From positions 248,001 through 312,000 of the forward strand of contig NZ_AKWZ02000011.1 in the NCBI RefSeq assembly GCF_000306235.2: a stretch of 64,000 nt of DNA, given 5' to 3'. The DNA is from Leptospira fainei serovar Hurstbridge str. BUT 6 (GTDB taxonomy: Bacteria; Spirochaetota; Leptospiria; Leptospirales; Leptospiraceae). Positions 1 through 10,439 of the stretch are shown piece by piece. Positions within the stretch are counted from its first letter, which is position 1; every line of letters begins with the position of its first letter. Under the pieces are notes generated by a model, which had not been told where the DNA came from, ran no database searches, and saw only the letters and a list, made by a program, of their open reading frames with translations. The position numbers and the translations under genes are program-made.

Positions 1-89
1 AATACGCGAAAGCCTTTTAGTTTGGGTGGAGAAACAAGCGTTCGGCGGAGAAGCCACCGAACAAAAAACTAATTCCGATTAGGATCGTT

Positions 90-1520
90 TTATTTTACTT
101 CCCGCACCTGAATGGTTTCAACGCGATCCACTCCTGCAATGATATCGGAAAGAATCACGACTTGATCTCCGTCCTTAATTCGTCCGCTCGCTTTAAGAGT
201 TTCGATCGCTAATTTAATCGTCTTCTCCGGATCGCTCGAAAAATCGATTCTATACGGAATGACCCCTCTCGTCAGCCAAAGCTTCCGCCGAACTGTAGTC
301 ATGTTCGTAAATGCGTAAATCAGCGGTTGCCTAGGATGGAACGAAGCCACATTCAACGCCGTAGTTCCTCGACGAGTAATCACGATAATTGCAGGACTCT
401 TAATGGAATCGGAGAGCATCGCAGCCGATTTAGCCATCTCTTCTTTTTTATTGGAAGGCACTCGGTCGCTTACATATCCCACCCCGGGAGTTTTTTCCAC
501 TCGCTCGGCGATCTTATGAAGCATCTCCACACAGCGAACCGGGAATTTTCCCGCCGCCGTCTCGCCCGAAAGCATGATTGCATCCGATTCCTCATAAACC
601 GCGTTAGCCACGTCCGTAACTTCCGCCCTTGTGGGAGAAGGGTTATTGATCATCGATTCGAGCAGGTGAGTCGCAACGATGACTCTCTTTCCGCGAACGG
701 CACATTCTCGAATGATCGCTCTTTGAATGATGGGAAGCTCTTCGATGGGAAGCTCGACACCTAAATCGCCGCGAGCAACCATAACGCCGTCGGAAGCTTC
801 GACGATCTCAACCATATTCCGAACCGCTTCCTGGTCTTCGATCTTTGCGATAATCGCAGAGTGACCGTTGTTCTCCTCGATGATCTTGCGCAACTGCAGG
901 ATGTCATCCTTGGACCGAACGAAAGAGAGAGCGATAAAATCCACGTCCTCTTCCAGACCGAAAAGGATATCCTTATGGTCCTTCTGGGTAATAGAGGGTA
1001 AATTGACTCGAATTCCAGGAAGATTGATGTGCTTTCTGGAGCCTAACTTTCCGCCGTCGACAACCTTACATTTCAACGCGGTTTCTTGAATCTCTTCCAC
1101 TACCAAATTGATCAAACCGTTATCTACGGTAACTCGATCGCCGACTTTAAGGTCGTTCACGATATCTCGATAATTTACGAAAACGGATTGTTCTTCCGAT
1201 TCGACGCCCGGAATAATATGGAAGGTAAAGGATTCGCCGACTTTGAGATCCAAATGATCCACTTGAAGATCCCCGGTGCGAATTTCAGGCCCCTGGGTGT
1301 CCAATAGGATTGCGATCGGATGCTTTAGCATGTCCTTGTTTAAGGATTTAATAATTTTAATAATCGATCTATGGAATTCGTGATTCCCGTGCGACATGTT
1401 AAGGCGGGCAACATTCATCCCCGCTTCGGCCAGCGCTAGAATCATTTTTTTATCCGCTGTCGCGGGTCCGATCGTGCAAATAATTTTTGTTTTTCTAAAG
1501 TTAACGAGTTCGTTTTTCAT
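90..1520 (-). CDS. pyk: Pyruvate kinase
   Basis: This cytoplasmic enzyme converts phosphoenolpyruvate and ADP to pyruvate and ATP, the last step of glycolysis. The protein has 476 residues, the normal length for a bacterial type. It opens with [11 protein letters not shown], followed by the substrate-site segment [11 protein letters not shown]. The catalytic lysine region ([11 protein letters not shown]), the metal-site motif [12 protein letters not shown] and the segment [13 protein letters not shown] are all present. A B domain sits at about residues 85-180 and an allosteric C domain from about 355. The gene ends the leftmost minus-strand run and lies 63 bp downstream of the next gene, so it may be read from its own promoter or as part of that run. 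Family assignment is secure. Confidence 0.97.
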   Translation of the reverse strand: MKNELVNFRKTKIICTIGPATADKKMILALAEAGMNVARLNMSHGNHEFHRSIIKIIKSLNKDMLKHPIAILLDTQGPEIRTGDLQVDHLDLKVGESFTFHIIPGVESEEQSVFVNYRDIVNDLKVGDRVTVDNGLINLVVEEIQETALKCKVVDGGKLGSRKHINLPGIRVNLPSITQKDHKDILFGLEEDVDFIALSFVRSKDDILQLRKIIEENNGHSAIIAKIEDQEAVRNMVEIVEASDGVMVARGDLGVELPIEELPIIQRAIIRECAVRGKRVIVATHLLESMINNPSPTRAEVTDVANAVYEESDAIMLSGETAAGKFPVRCVEMLHKIAERVEKTPGVGYVSDRVPSNKKEEMAKSAAMLSDSIKSPAIIVITRRGTTALNVASFHPRQPLIYAFTNMTTVRRKLWLTRGVIPYRIDFSSDPEKTIKLAIETLKASGRIKDGDQVVILSDIIAGVDRVETIQVREVK

Positions 1521-1583
1521 AGGAATAAGAGAAATCCGGAATCTCTGTCCGAGCCGTAAAAAGTCGGCATCGTTCGGATCGAG

Positions 1584-3551
1584 TTAAATTTTCGCAAGCG
1601 TCCTATTCAGGAAGTCTTCGAACGAGATATAGAAATCGAACTTTTCTTGCTCCGGCATTCCGGCGACTTTCTGTTCGTCCACGATCTTCTTAGCTTTATC
1701 CAAAAGCGACCGTCCGTTCCTCTTCAAAAATCTACGCGTAATCAGAATCGGAAACGTATATTTTTCTTCCTGATTTCTTACCATAAAGGAATGGATTTCC
1801 TTTTTTGCATTCTTTTTCAGAAAATTGAGGAGCGTATTTTCATCCGCATCCGCGCCAAGCGTCTCCAAAAGGTAATTTCGATCGGGATATTCTCCTCTGC
1901 TCCAGGCGGCATCCAAAATATCCAAGACCGAAGAAAGCATTTTCTTTGCCTGAGGATCCACTTCTTGCTCGCCTGAGCGAGCCATTACGGCTTCTTCGCC
2001 CACGGCCAAAGCGGCTGCGGCTCTCGTCTTCGATCCGAATTCCGCTGCATCCTTCTCTTTTACGCGCTTTTCCGCAATTCTCAGTTTTTCTTCCTGAGCG
2101 GCTCTAGTCTTGGCTTCGAGAACTCTCTTATTCTGTTCAGCAGCGAGCCTAGCCCGAATTTCTTCGGCCTCGAAGCGATGAACCATGTTATTACCGAATA
2201 AAGAACGCCAGAATTTGGTAAAGAAAGGAAGATACTTAAATAAAGACGAATATTCTAATTTCTCGAATTGGCCCGCGGCTTCCTTAGATTCCAGAAAGTC
2301 CTTGATATTCATTTTTCCAAGCACGCGGATTTCGCTATCGTTCCCTGTCGCGGAAAGAACCCGTTTCGCGTTATCGATAGCGCCTTGAATACAATCCTTA
2401 TGTAACACAAAATTGTACATGTTCTTTTTGTCGGCGAATTCGGCGTGCAGAATCATTTCATGATTTACGATAAGATTGCTAATTTCATCTTCTATAGGTT
2501 CTCCGCGGAATCTAAGATAATTCAAGTCGACAAGTCGATTTGCGGATCGCACATAATCCAGAAGTTCAGAAAGTTTGGCTCGTTTTTCTTCTTTTTCTTT
2601 CTTTTCCTTTTCCTCCTCTTCGAAATGTATAAGAGTCAAAAGTTCTTCCATCGCGGTTTTCTGATCTCCGTACGCCGGACTTAAAAACGGCAGCACTTGC
2701 GCCGCTAAAGCCCTGGTATTATTCAGTTCTTCCTGACTAAAGTTTCCTAAAACGCCGATTCTCTGAAGTTCGGGAATAATTTTATCCTTTAGATATTTCT
2801 TATATACATCCAGGCGGGCGATAATTTCATCCTGAATATTATAATAAAAAACGGATCGATTCCCGGGACTTAATGCGTGCTCGTTCCGGAAGAAATACAA
2901 ATTCTTAGAATCTACTAGCCGCTTTAAAACCGGCTTTAAATGGATGTTGATCGTCGTTTGCTTAAGCGCCGGAGTGGTATCGTATTGATCCTGGAAAAGA
3001 CTGCCGATTTCGGACGACGCGTATGTTTCGCTCAATCGATTAGCGTCGATGCATTCCCAAATCCATTTTTGAAAGTTTTCCGTGCCGGGGAATTTTCGCC
3101 TTTCCTTAATCCATCGTTGAATGGAACTAAAGGAAGTCTGATTGACCCCTTCCACGTAACGATGACTAGACCCGGCATCCGCCTGAGACGGTCTGGCAAA
3201 CACCGTCATTAATCGAAGTGAAGAAGCGATCAATTTGCCGTCCGACAAATCGCCAGTCGGGTCATAATCCACCATTGAGATCTTTTTGATCAAAGGCGGA
3301 TTATGACGGGAAGTAACTTCCTTTAGATAAGCGAAGACTCTTTCCTTGTCCAGAGTCAGTTCGCGTGCTAATTGTTCCGTAGTAGGTAGAATCTTATTTG
3401 CGACGAACTTTTCAGTCCAGTCCGCGACTATGAGAACTAGCTTATATATGCCTTTATATTGGAAGTCGCCTCGAGCTTCTAGAGCCTGGGCCAACTGTAA
3501 CGTAGAGTTGTAATCCGCAACCTTCAGTTCCGGTGATTGGGGATCCAGCAC
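1584..3551 (-). CDS. Conserved hypothetical protein, 655 aa, charged and coiled-coil rich
   Basis: I do not recognise a named family. The protein is soluble in appearance, with no signal peptide or membrane segment. The first 100 residues look like a winged-helix-style fold ([23 protein letters not shown]), which would suit DNA or protein binding. Residues around 310-330 form a Lys/Glu-rich coiled coil ([17 protein letters not shown]), and a second Ala/Glu/Lys-rich helix spans about 460-520. The gene begins 14 bp after asd stops, so the two are probably cotranscribed. Reading frame and codon use match its neighbours, so it is a real gene. A regulatory or scaffolding role is only a guess. Confidence 0.85.
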   Translation of the reverse strand: MLDPQSPELKVADYNSTLQLAQALEARGDFQYKGIYKLVLIVADWTEKFVANKILPTTEQLARELTLDKERVFAYLKEVTSRHNPPLIKKISMVDYDPTGDLSDGKLIASSLRLMTVFARPSQADAGSSHRYVEGVNQTSFSSIQRWIKERRKFPGTENFQKWIWECIDANRLSETYASSEIGSLFQDQYDTTPALKQTTINIHLKPVLKRLVDSKNLYFFRNEHALSPGNRSVFYYNIQDEIIARLDVYKKYLKDKIIPELQRIGVLGNFSQEELNNTRALAAQVLPFLSPAYGDQKTAMEELLTLIHFEEEEKEKKEKEEKRAKLSELLDYVRSANRLVDLNYLRFRGEPIEDEISNLIVNHEMILHAEFADKKNMYNFVLHKDCIQGAIDNAKRVLSATGNDSEIRVLGKMNIKDFLESKEAAGQFEKLEYSSLFKYLPFFTKFWRSLFGNNMVHRFEAEEIRARLAAEQNKRVLEAKTRAAQEEKLRIAEKRVKEKDAAEFGSKTRAAAALAVGEEAVMARSGEQEVDPQAKKMLSSVLDILDAAWSRGEYPDRNYLLETLGADADENTLLNFLKKNAKKEIHSFMVRNQEEKYTFPILITRRFLKRNGRSLLDKAKKIVDEQKVAGMPEQEKFDFYISFEDFLNRTLAKI

Positions 3552-3565
3552 GTTTGTTTCCTCTC

Positions 3566-4612
3566 TTACAGTAGGTTTTTCCTGTACATAAGTTCAGCGT
3601 TCAAAAGAGCAGCGCCGGCCGCACCTCTGATCGTATTATGACTCAACACCACATACTTCCAATCTAAGAGAGGATCCGGACGCAAACGACCGATGACGGT
3701 CGACATACTCTTCCCGGTATCCAAATCCAATCTTGGCTGCGGCCTATCTTCTTCTTCTCTATAAACGATGGGAGAAGACGGTGCTAACGGTAGTCCGAGT
3801 TCCTGAGGTTCTCCTTTAAAAGAAGACCAGGCATCGAGTATCTGTTGCTCCGTTACTTTTTTTTTCAATTTCACGGACACGCAAACGGTATGTCCGTCAA
3901 ACACCGGCACGCGATTGCAATGCGCGGAAATAGGAAAATCAGCGTTTATAATCTTGCCGTTTTCGACTTTCCCGAGACACTTCAATGGTTCAATCTCGGC
4001 CTTTTCCTCTTCTCCACCGATAAATGGGACGACATTTCCTAATATATCCATACTAGGAACTCCCGGATATCCGGCTCCGGAGACGGCTTGCATCGAAAAA
4101 ATCATAACCGCTTCGATTCCGAAAAGATCGAATAGAGGCTTTAAGGAGATCGTAACTCCCATGATAGTGCAATTAGAATTTGTAATGATCTTGCCCGGTG
4201 TTGTTTGAGCGGGAAGAACGGCAAGATGTGCGGCATTCACTTCCGCCGAAAGCAGCGGAACGTTTTCCACCATTCTATGATTTTTAGAATTGGAGATGAT
4301 ATGCACGCCGGCATTGGCGTAAGCAGTTTCAACTTCTCCCGCAATGTTAGCATCTAAACCGGAAAAAGCCAGCTTGACCCCCGGCGTTTTTGAAGGCTCC
4401 GGCGTTGTAACGATTATGTCCCTAGCATATGCGGGGATATCCGAAGATATCTTCCATCGCTTCTTCATTACATTACCGTACGTTTTGCCCGCACTATTCT
4501 CGGACGCACATAGATGAGTAACTTGGAAATAGGGATGGTTCTCCAAAAGTTGGATGAACCTCTGTCCGACAGAGCCAGTGGCTCCTAGTACAGCTACGTT
4601 TACTTTGCTCAT
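3566..4612 (-). CDS. asd: Aspartate-semialdehyde dehydrogenase
   Basis: The enzyme reduces aspartyl phosphate to aspartate semialdehyde with NADPH, feeding synthesis of lysine, diaminopimelate, threonine and methionine. The 348-residue protein starts with the nucleotide-binding loop [14 protein letters not shown]. The active-site cysteine lies in NSNCTIMG, and the substrate-binding and catalytic His region is [13 protein letters not shown]. The sequence style (SNCTxMG, about 350 residues) is that of the archaeal/fungal-like ASADH group rather than the E. coli type. In Leptospira asd is known to lie on the second chromosome, which helps place this window. It is the upstream partner of the 655-residue hypothetical gene. 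Confidence 0.96.
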   Translation of the reverse strand: MSKVNVAVLGATGSVGQRFIQLLENHPYFQVTHLCASENSAGKTYGNVMKKRWKISSDIPAYARDIIVTTPEPSKTPGVKLAFSGLDANIAGEVETAYANAGVHIISNSKNHRMVENVPLLSAEVNAAHLAVLPAQTTPGKIITNSNCTIMGVTISLKPLFDLFGIEAVMIFSMQAVSGAGYPGVPSMDILGNVVPFIGGEEEKAEIEPLKCLGKVENGKIINADFPISAHCNRVPVFDGHTVCVSVKLKKKVTEQQILDAWSSFKGEPQELGLPLAPSSPIVYREEEDRPQPRLDLDTGKSMSTVIGRLRPDPLLDWKYVVLSHNTIRGAAGAALLNAELMYRKNLL

Positions 4613-4684
4613 ATCCTTCCGTCGTTAGACCTCTACTTTATTCAGGCCCCTTTTTGATCTATTTTTTTCCCAACCCAACCGTTG

Positions 4685-6250
4685 TCATTCGACAAATTTA
4701 ATGATCTCCCCCGCATATACCGGACTCATTTTTTTCATGGCGGGATATGTGAAGTGGTGATAGTCACTGAAATCGATCGGGTCGAGTCGATCTTTAAAAT
4801 CCGAAAACATAACTCCTCGTCCGGAAATGCTACGAAGATATTCCAAATGGCTTCGATACCACGTAGATTCACGGTACCAATCTAGACTGATCGGATTTTC
4901 AGGATTATTGATTAAAAGTACGGGGATGTTCGACGCCCTCATTGAATCTAAAAATTCCGACATGAACCGAAAATGCATCGCTGGCCGGAAGGATTCTCCG
5001 ACGACTTTTTTTTTCGCTTCCGCGAGAGCGATCAAGTATCCGATCCCGGGGCGGTGTTCCGGTTCCGCCAGGAGTCGGAAATAAAAATACTCTCGGTATT
5101 CCGACTCATTCATCCCGACATAGCGCAAATCTTCGCTTCGTTCCTCGCGAGTATACTGCATTCCGGAGCGAGGAAGCTCGTCGCCAAAGGTCTGCTGAAG
5201 GCGAACTCCCAATCTGTCGTAAACCCAATCCTTATTTTCAGGTTCTGCGTAATAAGGAATCCAGACCTTAGAAAGTTTTGTCGTAATTAGAGAGCTATCG
5301 TTCTCCAAAAATTTCTTATCCAACAAAATTCTCTTCCATCCTGGAGAATCAAAATCGAAATTTTGCGACTCTCCCTTAGCATTGTTAAGCGACACATGCA
5401 GAGGTCCATCCCGGAGAATTTCACGAACGACTTGGATATAGAATCCTTTTTTGACCATATACTCTTTCGGGATAAAAGAGAAAGATTGGCCCGTCCAGCC
5501 CAAGGAAGTGATTCTTTCCGGGATTTGAGCGCCGTTATATCCGTGGTAGCTGGTATTTCGGCCAAAGCGGTGGTCGAAAAGAGATCGGATATTTTTCCAA
5601 TAAATATCCTTATATCGATAAAAGTCGAAAACCGCCGCCAAAATAAATTCGGCCGTCTTTTCCGGACCCAGTATTTTCCAGAAAGTAAACGCGGATTCGG
5701 CCGGGAAAATGTACCGAGATTGAGGCGCTTCCCCGTAATTCAAAGCGTCCAGAATCAAGCGATCTTCGGGAAAAGAATCGTTCCTTCCGGACACCGGATC
5801 CAAGACGTAGGTCCTATGCAGCCTCCAGTCGATAAAATTGATGGGATATACGATCAGATCCGGGTTCAAATCTATAATTTTTTTCCTAAGTAAATACGCA
5901 TCCAAAGGAGTCATCCCGGCGTAGGAAAGGAACTCGGACTCTATTTCCTTGCCGGTAAGCCGACGAACTTCCTCGTCCAGCAAAGCCCGATCTAAGGAGT
6001 AATGAGCGATACTCGAACCCACCAAGAGAATTCGGAACTTTGTCTTCGGCTTCGATTGAATCCGAAAGTACTCGTAGAGAAAATTATAGAAATGGTTCGT
6101 GCTCCAAGCCGACTCATTGGGAACGACCCAAAGAGCGTGTCGAAACAAAAGAGAATCCAAGCCAAAAATGAGGAGAAGACCCCCGATTAGGATTCCAAGA
6201 CGAGAAGAAGATGATTTTCGGAAGCTTGAGACGACTCGGGAAAAAAACAT
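4685..6250 (-). CDS. Membrane-anchored SGNH-hydrolase-like protein, possible partner of the MBOAT acyltransferase
   Basis: The 521-residue protein has one N-terminal membrane segment (about residues 19-35) and a large, presumably periplasmic domain. Two short motifs resemble SGNH/GDSL esterase blocks. One is [15 protein letters not shown] (block I Ser, about residue 79). The other is [12 protein letters not shown] near the C-terminus, giving the Asp-x-x-His pair of block V. Leptospira encodes several such proteins (the DUF1574 group), and another lies at 48907-50001. DltD, AlgJ and AlgX proteins with this architecture work with MBOAT acyltransferases, and an MBOAT gene lies 1.6 kb away, so a role in O-acylation of a surface polymer is plausible but inferred. 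Confidence 0.7.
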   Translation of the reverse strand: MFFSRVVSSFRKSSSSRLGILIGGLLLIFGLDSLLFRHALWVVPNESAWSTNHFYNFLYEYFRIQSKPKTKFRILLVGSSIAHYSLDRALLDEEVRRLTGKEIESEFLSYAGMTPLDAYLLRKKIIDLNPDLIVYPINFIDWRLHRTYVLDPVSGRNDSFPEDRLILDALNYGEAPQSRYIFPAESAFTFWKILGPEKTAEFILAAVFDFYRYKDIYWKNIRSLFDHRFGRNTSYHGYNGAQIPERITSLGWTGQSFSFIPKEYMVKKGFYIQVVREILRDGPLHVSLNNAKGESQNFDFDSPGWKRILLDKKFLENDSSLITTKLSKVWIPYYAEPENKDWVYDRLGVRLQQTFGDELPRSGMQYTREERSEDLRYVGMNESEYREYFYFRLLAEPEHRPGIGYLIALAEAKKKVVGESFRPAMHFRFMSEFLDSMRASNIPVLLINNPENPISLDWYRESTWYRSHLEYLRSISGRGVMFSDFKDRLDPIDFSDYHHFTYPAMKKMSPVYAGEIIKFVE

Positions 6251-6355
6251 TTCACTTACTAATCTCTCCTAAGGTGCGAGCAAAGAGCGGATTGTCCAGA
6301 ACTAGTTTCCTTTTTTCTTCTTTACGTTTCTTCGTATTAAGATCAAGGTTCCCGA

Positions 6356-7837
6356 GTGTATTGGATTTTCGTTTCTGGATTTTTATTCGTCGGTAGCTTA
6401 AGTTTGACGCTGGCGAGATTTCCTGTCGAGATCTACTGGAACCCCGATGCCCTTTACCTTCCGACTCTTCTTACGGACATATTGCACAATGGCGGTTCCC
6501 TTCGAGGCTGGTCGTTAGCCTCCTCCCCGTATATATTCCCCGATCTACCGCTCGTATTCCTTTTAAGCGTGTTGACCAAGCAACCTTTCTGGGCCCTTGT
6601 ATCGTTTTCAATTCTTCAGGCCTCGTTTTTTGTATGGGCGTTAGGAAGATTTTTGCGAACATTGGAGCCGCAGGTTCCTGCAAAATATAGCTACTCGTTC
6701 TCTCTTCTCACCGCTTCGTTTCTTCTACTAGTCTCTGAAAAATTCCCGATTCTGTATTTATTCTTACTTCCTGCGATGCATACGAGTGCCTTTCTAGCGA
6801 CGCTTTGGGCCTGGCCTTATTTGTACAATGAAAGGACACCGCGCTTCTTTTTCTTCCCCATTCTTTCGTTACTAGTCATGTCTGATCGCATCCTACTCTT
6901 AGAGTTATATCTTACTGCGGCTTTAGCCTGGACTCGGAGATACGGAAGCTGGGGAACGATCTTCCCCCAACTTTCCCTTCGTTTCTTTTTGTCGGGAGTG
7001 TTAGGGTTCGGGCTTCATACGTTTCTAAGAACATTCTTATCCATGGAAGCATCCAGCAAAATATCCGTGATCGAATCGTTTCGCAGGATCTCCGAAGATC
7101 TAATTAGATGGGCATCCCAGGGAGATCTACCAGGTATTTTCTTTATTCTCGCCGTAATTGCAGGCATTTGGGCGTTGTTTAGGGGCAAAGAACGTGGATT
7201 TAGCTTCGGTTTTGCGGCGTATTTACAGCTTATTTTGCTCGGAATCGCGCCTATGGCGGGATTATACACCGACGAATATAGCCTTCGTTACTGCGTTCCG
7301 GCCTTCTATTTGGCCCCTGCGCTTTTCGGGACATTAATCCTTTCAAGAGATCTTGGGAAGCGCAAGAATTCTAGAAATTTCGCGATGTTGGGCATTATCA
7401 TCGGGTTGAGTTCGCTCATGTTATTAGGCCCTTTGATTCCGGAAGGCAGCTGGGGGTTCCAAGGAATCCCAAAACCACCGGAAGTAAAATGCGTGGATAG
7501 CCTCTCCGAAACGGAGAACTTCGTTTTAGTTTTAACGGATGGCAAGAAAGCGAAGAGAATTCTAGTCTATTCGGATAAGAACGTAAGAGCGCTTTCCGTA
7601 GATTTTAGCACTCTGGAAGGATCTCATTCACTTTCCAATCGGGAATGGTATATTTTTCCACCCGAAGGGCCTTTTGCAGTCCTACCCGAAGGATTAGGAG
7701 AAGCGAGAATCCGCTCTTTTTACGGAGAACCTACGAAAATTTTAGAATGCCCGAATACGAAGAAGCGCGTTCTGATCTACGAAGATACGGTGAAAATTCG
7801 GACTCTCCTGCAAAGGCCCTTTCAAAAAACGAAATAA
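6356..7837 (+). CDS. Multi-pass membrane protein, possibly glycosyltransferase-like
   Basis: The 493-residue protein has roughly nine to eleven hydrophobic segments in its first 370 residues and a soluble C-terminal domain of about 120 residues. The early periplasmic-looking loop FPVEIYWNPDALYLPTLLTD carries an acidic residue at the position where GT-C type polyprenyl-phosphate sugar transferases have their catalytic Asp, but no motif settles the family. The start is a GTG at 6356. The gene is divergent from the SGNH-like gene, and its last 16 bp overlap the end of the convergent MBOAT gene. The cluster suggests surface polysaccharide work. I would annotate it only as a membrane protein. Confidence 0.75.
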   Translation: MYWIFVSGFLFVGSLSLTLARFPVEIYWNPDALYLPTLLTDILHNGGSLRGWSLASSPYIFPDLPLVFLLSVLTKQPFWALVSFSILQASFFVWALGRFLRTLEPQVPAKYSYSFSLLTASFLLLVSEKFPILYLFLLPAMHTSAFLATLWAWPYLYNERTPRFFFFPILSLLVMSDRILLLELYLTAALAWTRRYGSWGTIFPQLSLRFFLSGVLGFGLHTFLRTFLSMEASSKISVIESFRRISEDLIRWASQGDLPGIFFILAVIAGIWALFRGKERGFSFGFAAYLQLILLGIAPMAGLYTDEYSLRYCVPAFYLAPALFGTLILSRDLGKRKNSRNFAMLGIIIGLSSLMLLGPLIPEGSWGFQGIPKPPEVKCVDSLSETENFVLVLTDGKKAKRILVYSDKNVRALSVDFSTLEGSHSLSNREWYIFPPEGPFAVLPEGLGEARIRSFYGEPTKILECPNTKKRVLIYEDTVKIRTLLQRPFQKTK

Positions 7838-9267
7838 AGAAACGGCTGAGACTCGGCCGATAGTAAGACCGCGAAAAGGAATCCCGAGCTCGCAAGAATG
7901 GCAAAGACCCAACCTGGAAGACCGTTAACCCAGCGGCGAAAAGAGCCCGAAACTTCATCTCTTTGGCCGATCCATGTAGCGACCGCAAACAGCAAAGCAC
8001 AAAGAAAAAATAATCTAAGCGCTGGATCGCCGGGATTGATTCCACCGGAACTGAAAAACAATTTCGCAAATACGATCTCGGTTTTTTCCCAGTTAGGGGA
8101 ACGAAAAAAGACCCAAACCAATACGATCGCCAAAACGACGAATATTCGGTAAGCGAAGGACAGAATCTTCGGAATTTCAAACGCTGTTTCCTTTTGCCTC
8201 AAAAAATAGCCCAATCCTCTTTCTATCGCGAGTAAAGTCCCGTGAATCCCGCCCCACACAACGAAATTCCAACTAGCCCCATGCCAAAGACCGCCTAATA
8301 ACATGGTGATAAATAAATTCAGGTATGTCCGAAACTCTCCTTTGCGATTTCCTCCCAAAGAAATGTAGAGATAATTTTTCAACCAAGAAGATAGAGAGAT
8401 ATGCCAACGTCTCCAAAAATCGGAAAAGCTAGATGCCAGGTAAGGCATTCTAAAATTTTCGGTAAGATGAAAGCCTAGCAATAATGCCGAACCCAAGGCG
8501 ATATCCGTGTAACCGCTAAAATCAAAATAAATCTGAAGCGCGTATGCAAGCACACCTATCCAGGCATAAAATTGGGATACTACGGCAGGCGATTGAAATA
8601 ACGCATCCGGCAAAACGGCAATATTATCGGCCAGAACAGCTTTTTTCCAGGCGCCGACAAGAATCAATACGATCCCCTCCCGAAATGCCAAATTCTCCCA
8701 AGTTACCCATTGTCTCAGTTGCGGAAGAAACTCTCTTGCAGGAACGATCGGGCCGGCAACCAGCTGCGGGAAAAAAGAGAGAAAAAGCGCGTAATTCCAG
8801 AAACTTTGCTCTGGCGGTATTTCCTTACGGTAAACATCGATCGTATAACTGAGAGATTGAAACGTGTAGAAAGAAATGCCAACAGGTAAGACAATATTTA
8901 GGGATGGAATTGCAGAGTGCAAACCAAGTGCCGACAATAGGGCATTCCCATTTTCCACAAAAAAGCCGAAATATTTAAAAAAGCCTAAGACGGATAAATT
9001 TCCGATCAGCGAAAGCAACAAAAGAATCCTTCTCCTTCTCGAAGAAGAAGAGTCGCCCATGGCCCTCCCAACGGAATAATCCAAAATCGTGGTTGCGAGA
9101 ATTAAGCTCCCGAACTTAGGGCTCCAGGAAAAATAAAATAAATAGCTGCCGACTAATAAAAAAGGAAACGGAATCCAGTTGGGAAAAACGCGAAAACGAG
9201 GGAGAAGCCACCTAAGCAGAAAAAGAAAAACAAAAAAAAGAGTATAGAGCGGCGTGGTAAAATTCAT
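7822..9267 (-). CDS. MBOAT family O-acyltransferase (AlgI-like)
   Basis: Members of this family carry acyl groups, usually acetyl, across the inner membrane onto extracytoplasmic polysaccharides. The 481-residue, multi-pass protein contains the classic motifs: SYTIDVYR, SFFPQLVAGPI, YFDFSGYTDIALG, the WRRWHISLSSWLKNYLYI segment, and the catalytic-His motif LLGGLWHGASWNFVVWGG. This is the AlgI/PatA branch by order and spacing. It is convergent with the membrane protein at 6356 and shares 16 bp with it. A 150-bp AT-rich region lies upstream. The acceptor polymer cannot be read from sequence. Confidence 0.93.
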   Translation of the reverse strand: MNFTTPLYTLFFVFLFLLRWLLPRFRVFPNWIPFPFLLVGSYLFYFSWSPKFGSLILATTILDYSVGRAMGDSSSSRRRRILLLLSLIGNLSVLGFFKYFGFFVENGNALLSALGLHSAIPSLNIVLPVGISFYTFQSLSYTIDVYRKEIPPEQSFWNYALFLSFFPQLVAGPIVPAREFLPQLRQWVTWENLAFREGIVLILVGAWKKAVLADNIAVLPDALFQSPAVVSQFYAWIGVLAYALQIYFDFSGYTDIALGSALLLGFHLTENFRMPYLASSFSDFWRRWHISLSSWLKNYLYISLGGNRKGEFRTYLNLFITMLLGGLWHGASWNFVVWGGIHGTLLAIERGLGYFLRQKETAFEIPKILSFAYRIFVVLAIVLVWVFFRSPNWEKTEIVFAKLFFSSGGINPGDPALRLFFLCALLFAVATWIGQRDEVSGSFRRWVNGLPGWVFAILASSGFLFAVLLSAESQPFLYFVF

Positions 9268-9418
9268 TCTGTCAAAAACTGCCCATTTTCAATCCATTTC
9301 TTAGAGAAATTATTATGATTAATTTTAATCTAAATTTAAAGAATATTTTCAAGCAAAATCTCTTCGATGAAAGAGCAATAGATTAATTTAAATCTATTTT
9401 AACCGGTTATTATTAATC
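9268..9418. repeat. AT-rich intergenic region with two 16-bp direct repeats that are also palindromic
   Basis: A 16-bp element, GATTAATTTTAATCTA at 9317-9332, recurs as GATTAATTTAAATCTA at 9381-9396 with one change. The first contains the perfect inverted repeat GATTAA-TT-TTAATC. The second is centred in AATAGATT-N6-AATCTATT. The segment is much richer in A and T than its surroundings and sits at the junction between the polysaccharide genes and the accessory block. It could be a pair of operators for the zinc-ribbon gene or MBOAT gene, or a recombination junction; the sequence does not decide. Confidence 0.5.
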
Positions 9419-9634
9419 CTAAACTGTCCATTTGCATTTTACTCCACAATTAGGGCAGACAGCTGTGATTTCAGCCTTTACTCGCTTCCCTTTTGGAGTC
9501 TCAATCTTGCCAATCGCGACAAATTCGAAATCTACGCCCTCGGGAACATAGTGCCCGGCGCCATATCTAGCCGAACCCTCGATTAAATTTGAGCAGGCAT
9601 GGCATTTTACCCTTAATTTGATTACCTCGGCCAT
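9419..9634 (-). CDS. Small zinc-ribbon protein, 71 aa
   Basis: From the ATG at 9634 the protein has 71 residues (MAEVIKLRVKCHACSNL...). Two Cys pairs, CHAC near residue 11 and CPNC near residue 60, form a zinc-ribbon pattern of the kind found in small nucleic-acid-associated or adaptor proteins. A longer reading with 16 more residues starts at 9682, but those residues do not look like the rest. I prefer the ATG because the charged beta-strand sequence begins there, although no strong ribosome binding site supports either. No partner gene identifies its role. It lies just outside a hairpin-rich non-coding block. Confidence 0.65.
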   Translation of the reverse strand: MAEVIKLRVKCHACSNLIEGSARYGAGHYVPEGVDFEFVAIGKIETPKGKRVKAEITAVCPNCGVKCKWTV

Positions 9635-10270
9635 GAGAACATGGTGAGCGACAATCCCACTAAGGCAAGCATAAAGCACCAAGCGGGGCCGTCACTTCTT
9701 CATGCCAAGGAAATCTTCCTACACATGACAAATTTACAGAAATATATAGGAAATCAAGATCGAGATTGGGGCTGATATTGCTTTGCCTTTCCGCCGCTCA
9801 TATGCCGAGCGGCCTAAAGTCCCTCCTGGCCTCTGGCAGACGTTCAGGATCTATACGCCCATTTACAGGCGGAGCCGAGCATGTCTTTATTTCTACTGCC
9901 GAATCTGCACCTCTTGCGAGAGGATAAGGGGTCACAGAAATGACTGCGCGAAAGCTCCCCAGATAGCCCCCGGAAGTCGTAATTCTATTTACCAACTTTC
10001 CCAGGAAATGGCCCCTACGCCGCTCCCCTTTTCGCAGATATGCCACCGGCAGCCCCATGACCGGCAGTTAAAACCCAGCGGGAATAAGGCAGTTAAAAGC
10101 AGGAATTTGCTGAATTTTAATCTTTTTTGCAATTCGGAAATGCGCAAGCCACGTCACCAGAAAACGCCCGAATTCTATAATTTCGAAGATTCAGGGAAGA
10201 CATGTGTCTCATTTCTGGAAGTGTCCGCGCCAAAACATATGCGGCGGATAGCGCAATTAATGCTTAAACA

Positions 10271-10292
10271 CAGGCATTTATATAATTGCCTG
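10271..10292. repeat. Near-perfect 22-bp palindrome
   Basis: The two halves CAGGCATTTAT and ATAATTGCCTG match except for a single T/T pair. It is followed directly by an imperfect hairpin at 10294-10317 (TCTTCGGC, 7-nt loop, GCCG, bulged C, AAGA). A protein-binding site or a cruciform-forming element are both possible. Confidence 0.6.
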
Positions 10293-10335
10293 GTCTTCGG
10301 CTCTTATTGCCGCAAGACAGGCGGGTTCTGCCAAA

Positions 10336-10377
10336 ATTCTCATTTAATTGCCGATTTTTCGGCGATTAAATGAGAAT
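10336..10377. repeat. Strong 19-bp stem with TTTT loop
   Basis: The arm TTCTCATTTAATTGCCGA at 10337-10354 is matched by TCGGCGATTAAATGAGAA at 10359-10376, with only one G-T pair, and an outer A-T pair closes it. The loop is TTTT. It lies about 60 bp downstream of the stop of the minus-strand gene at 10440, so it might end that operon's transcript, but it lacks a clean T-tract on that strand. It is the most stable of three consecutive hairpins and could equally be a functional single-strand or recombination site. Confidence 0.65.
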
Positions 10378-10439
10378 AGCCGCCCGTTTTCATAAACTGA
10401 AAAATTACCCTGTGCTGCATACAGGACAATTTTAGAATT

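Larger units (their letters stand above)
9683..10439. other. Long hairpin-rich region without a convincing gene
   Basis: About 750 bp carry no convincing coding sequence. A long open frame on each strand here reads as arginine/cysteine/proline-rich nonsense with no initiation signal. Instead the DNA holds several inverted repeats crowded into 10271-10377, and short direct repeats: ACCGGCAG twice near 10040-10065, and GGCAGTTAAAA twice near 10060-10100. The composition differs from the neighbouring genes. Candidate functions are a structured non-coding RNA, part of a replication or transfer origin, or the remains of a mobile element. Confidence 0.5.

Noticed and set aside
327..764. Plus-strand open frame inside pyruvate kinase, typical of many antisense frames in the window
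   Set aside because: It is the complement of conserved pyk codons, with no start signal or recognisable protein pattern.
9783..10373. A 196-codon open frame on the plus strand, and an 86-codon frame opposite it
   Set aside because: Both are rich in Arg, Cys and Pro without domain pattern, have no ribosome binding site and cover a hairpin cluster. They look like chance open frames in non-coding DNA.
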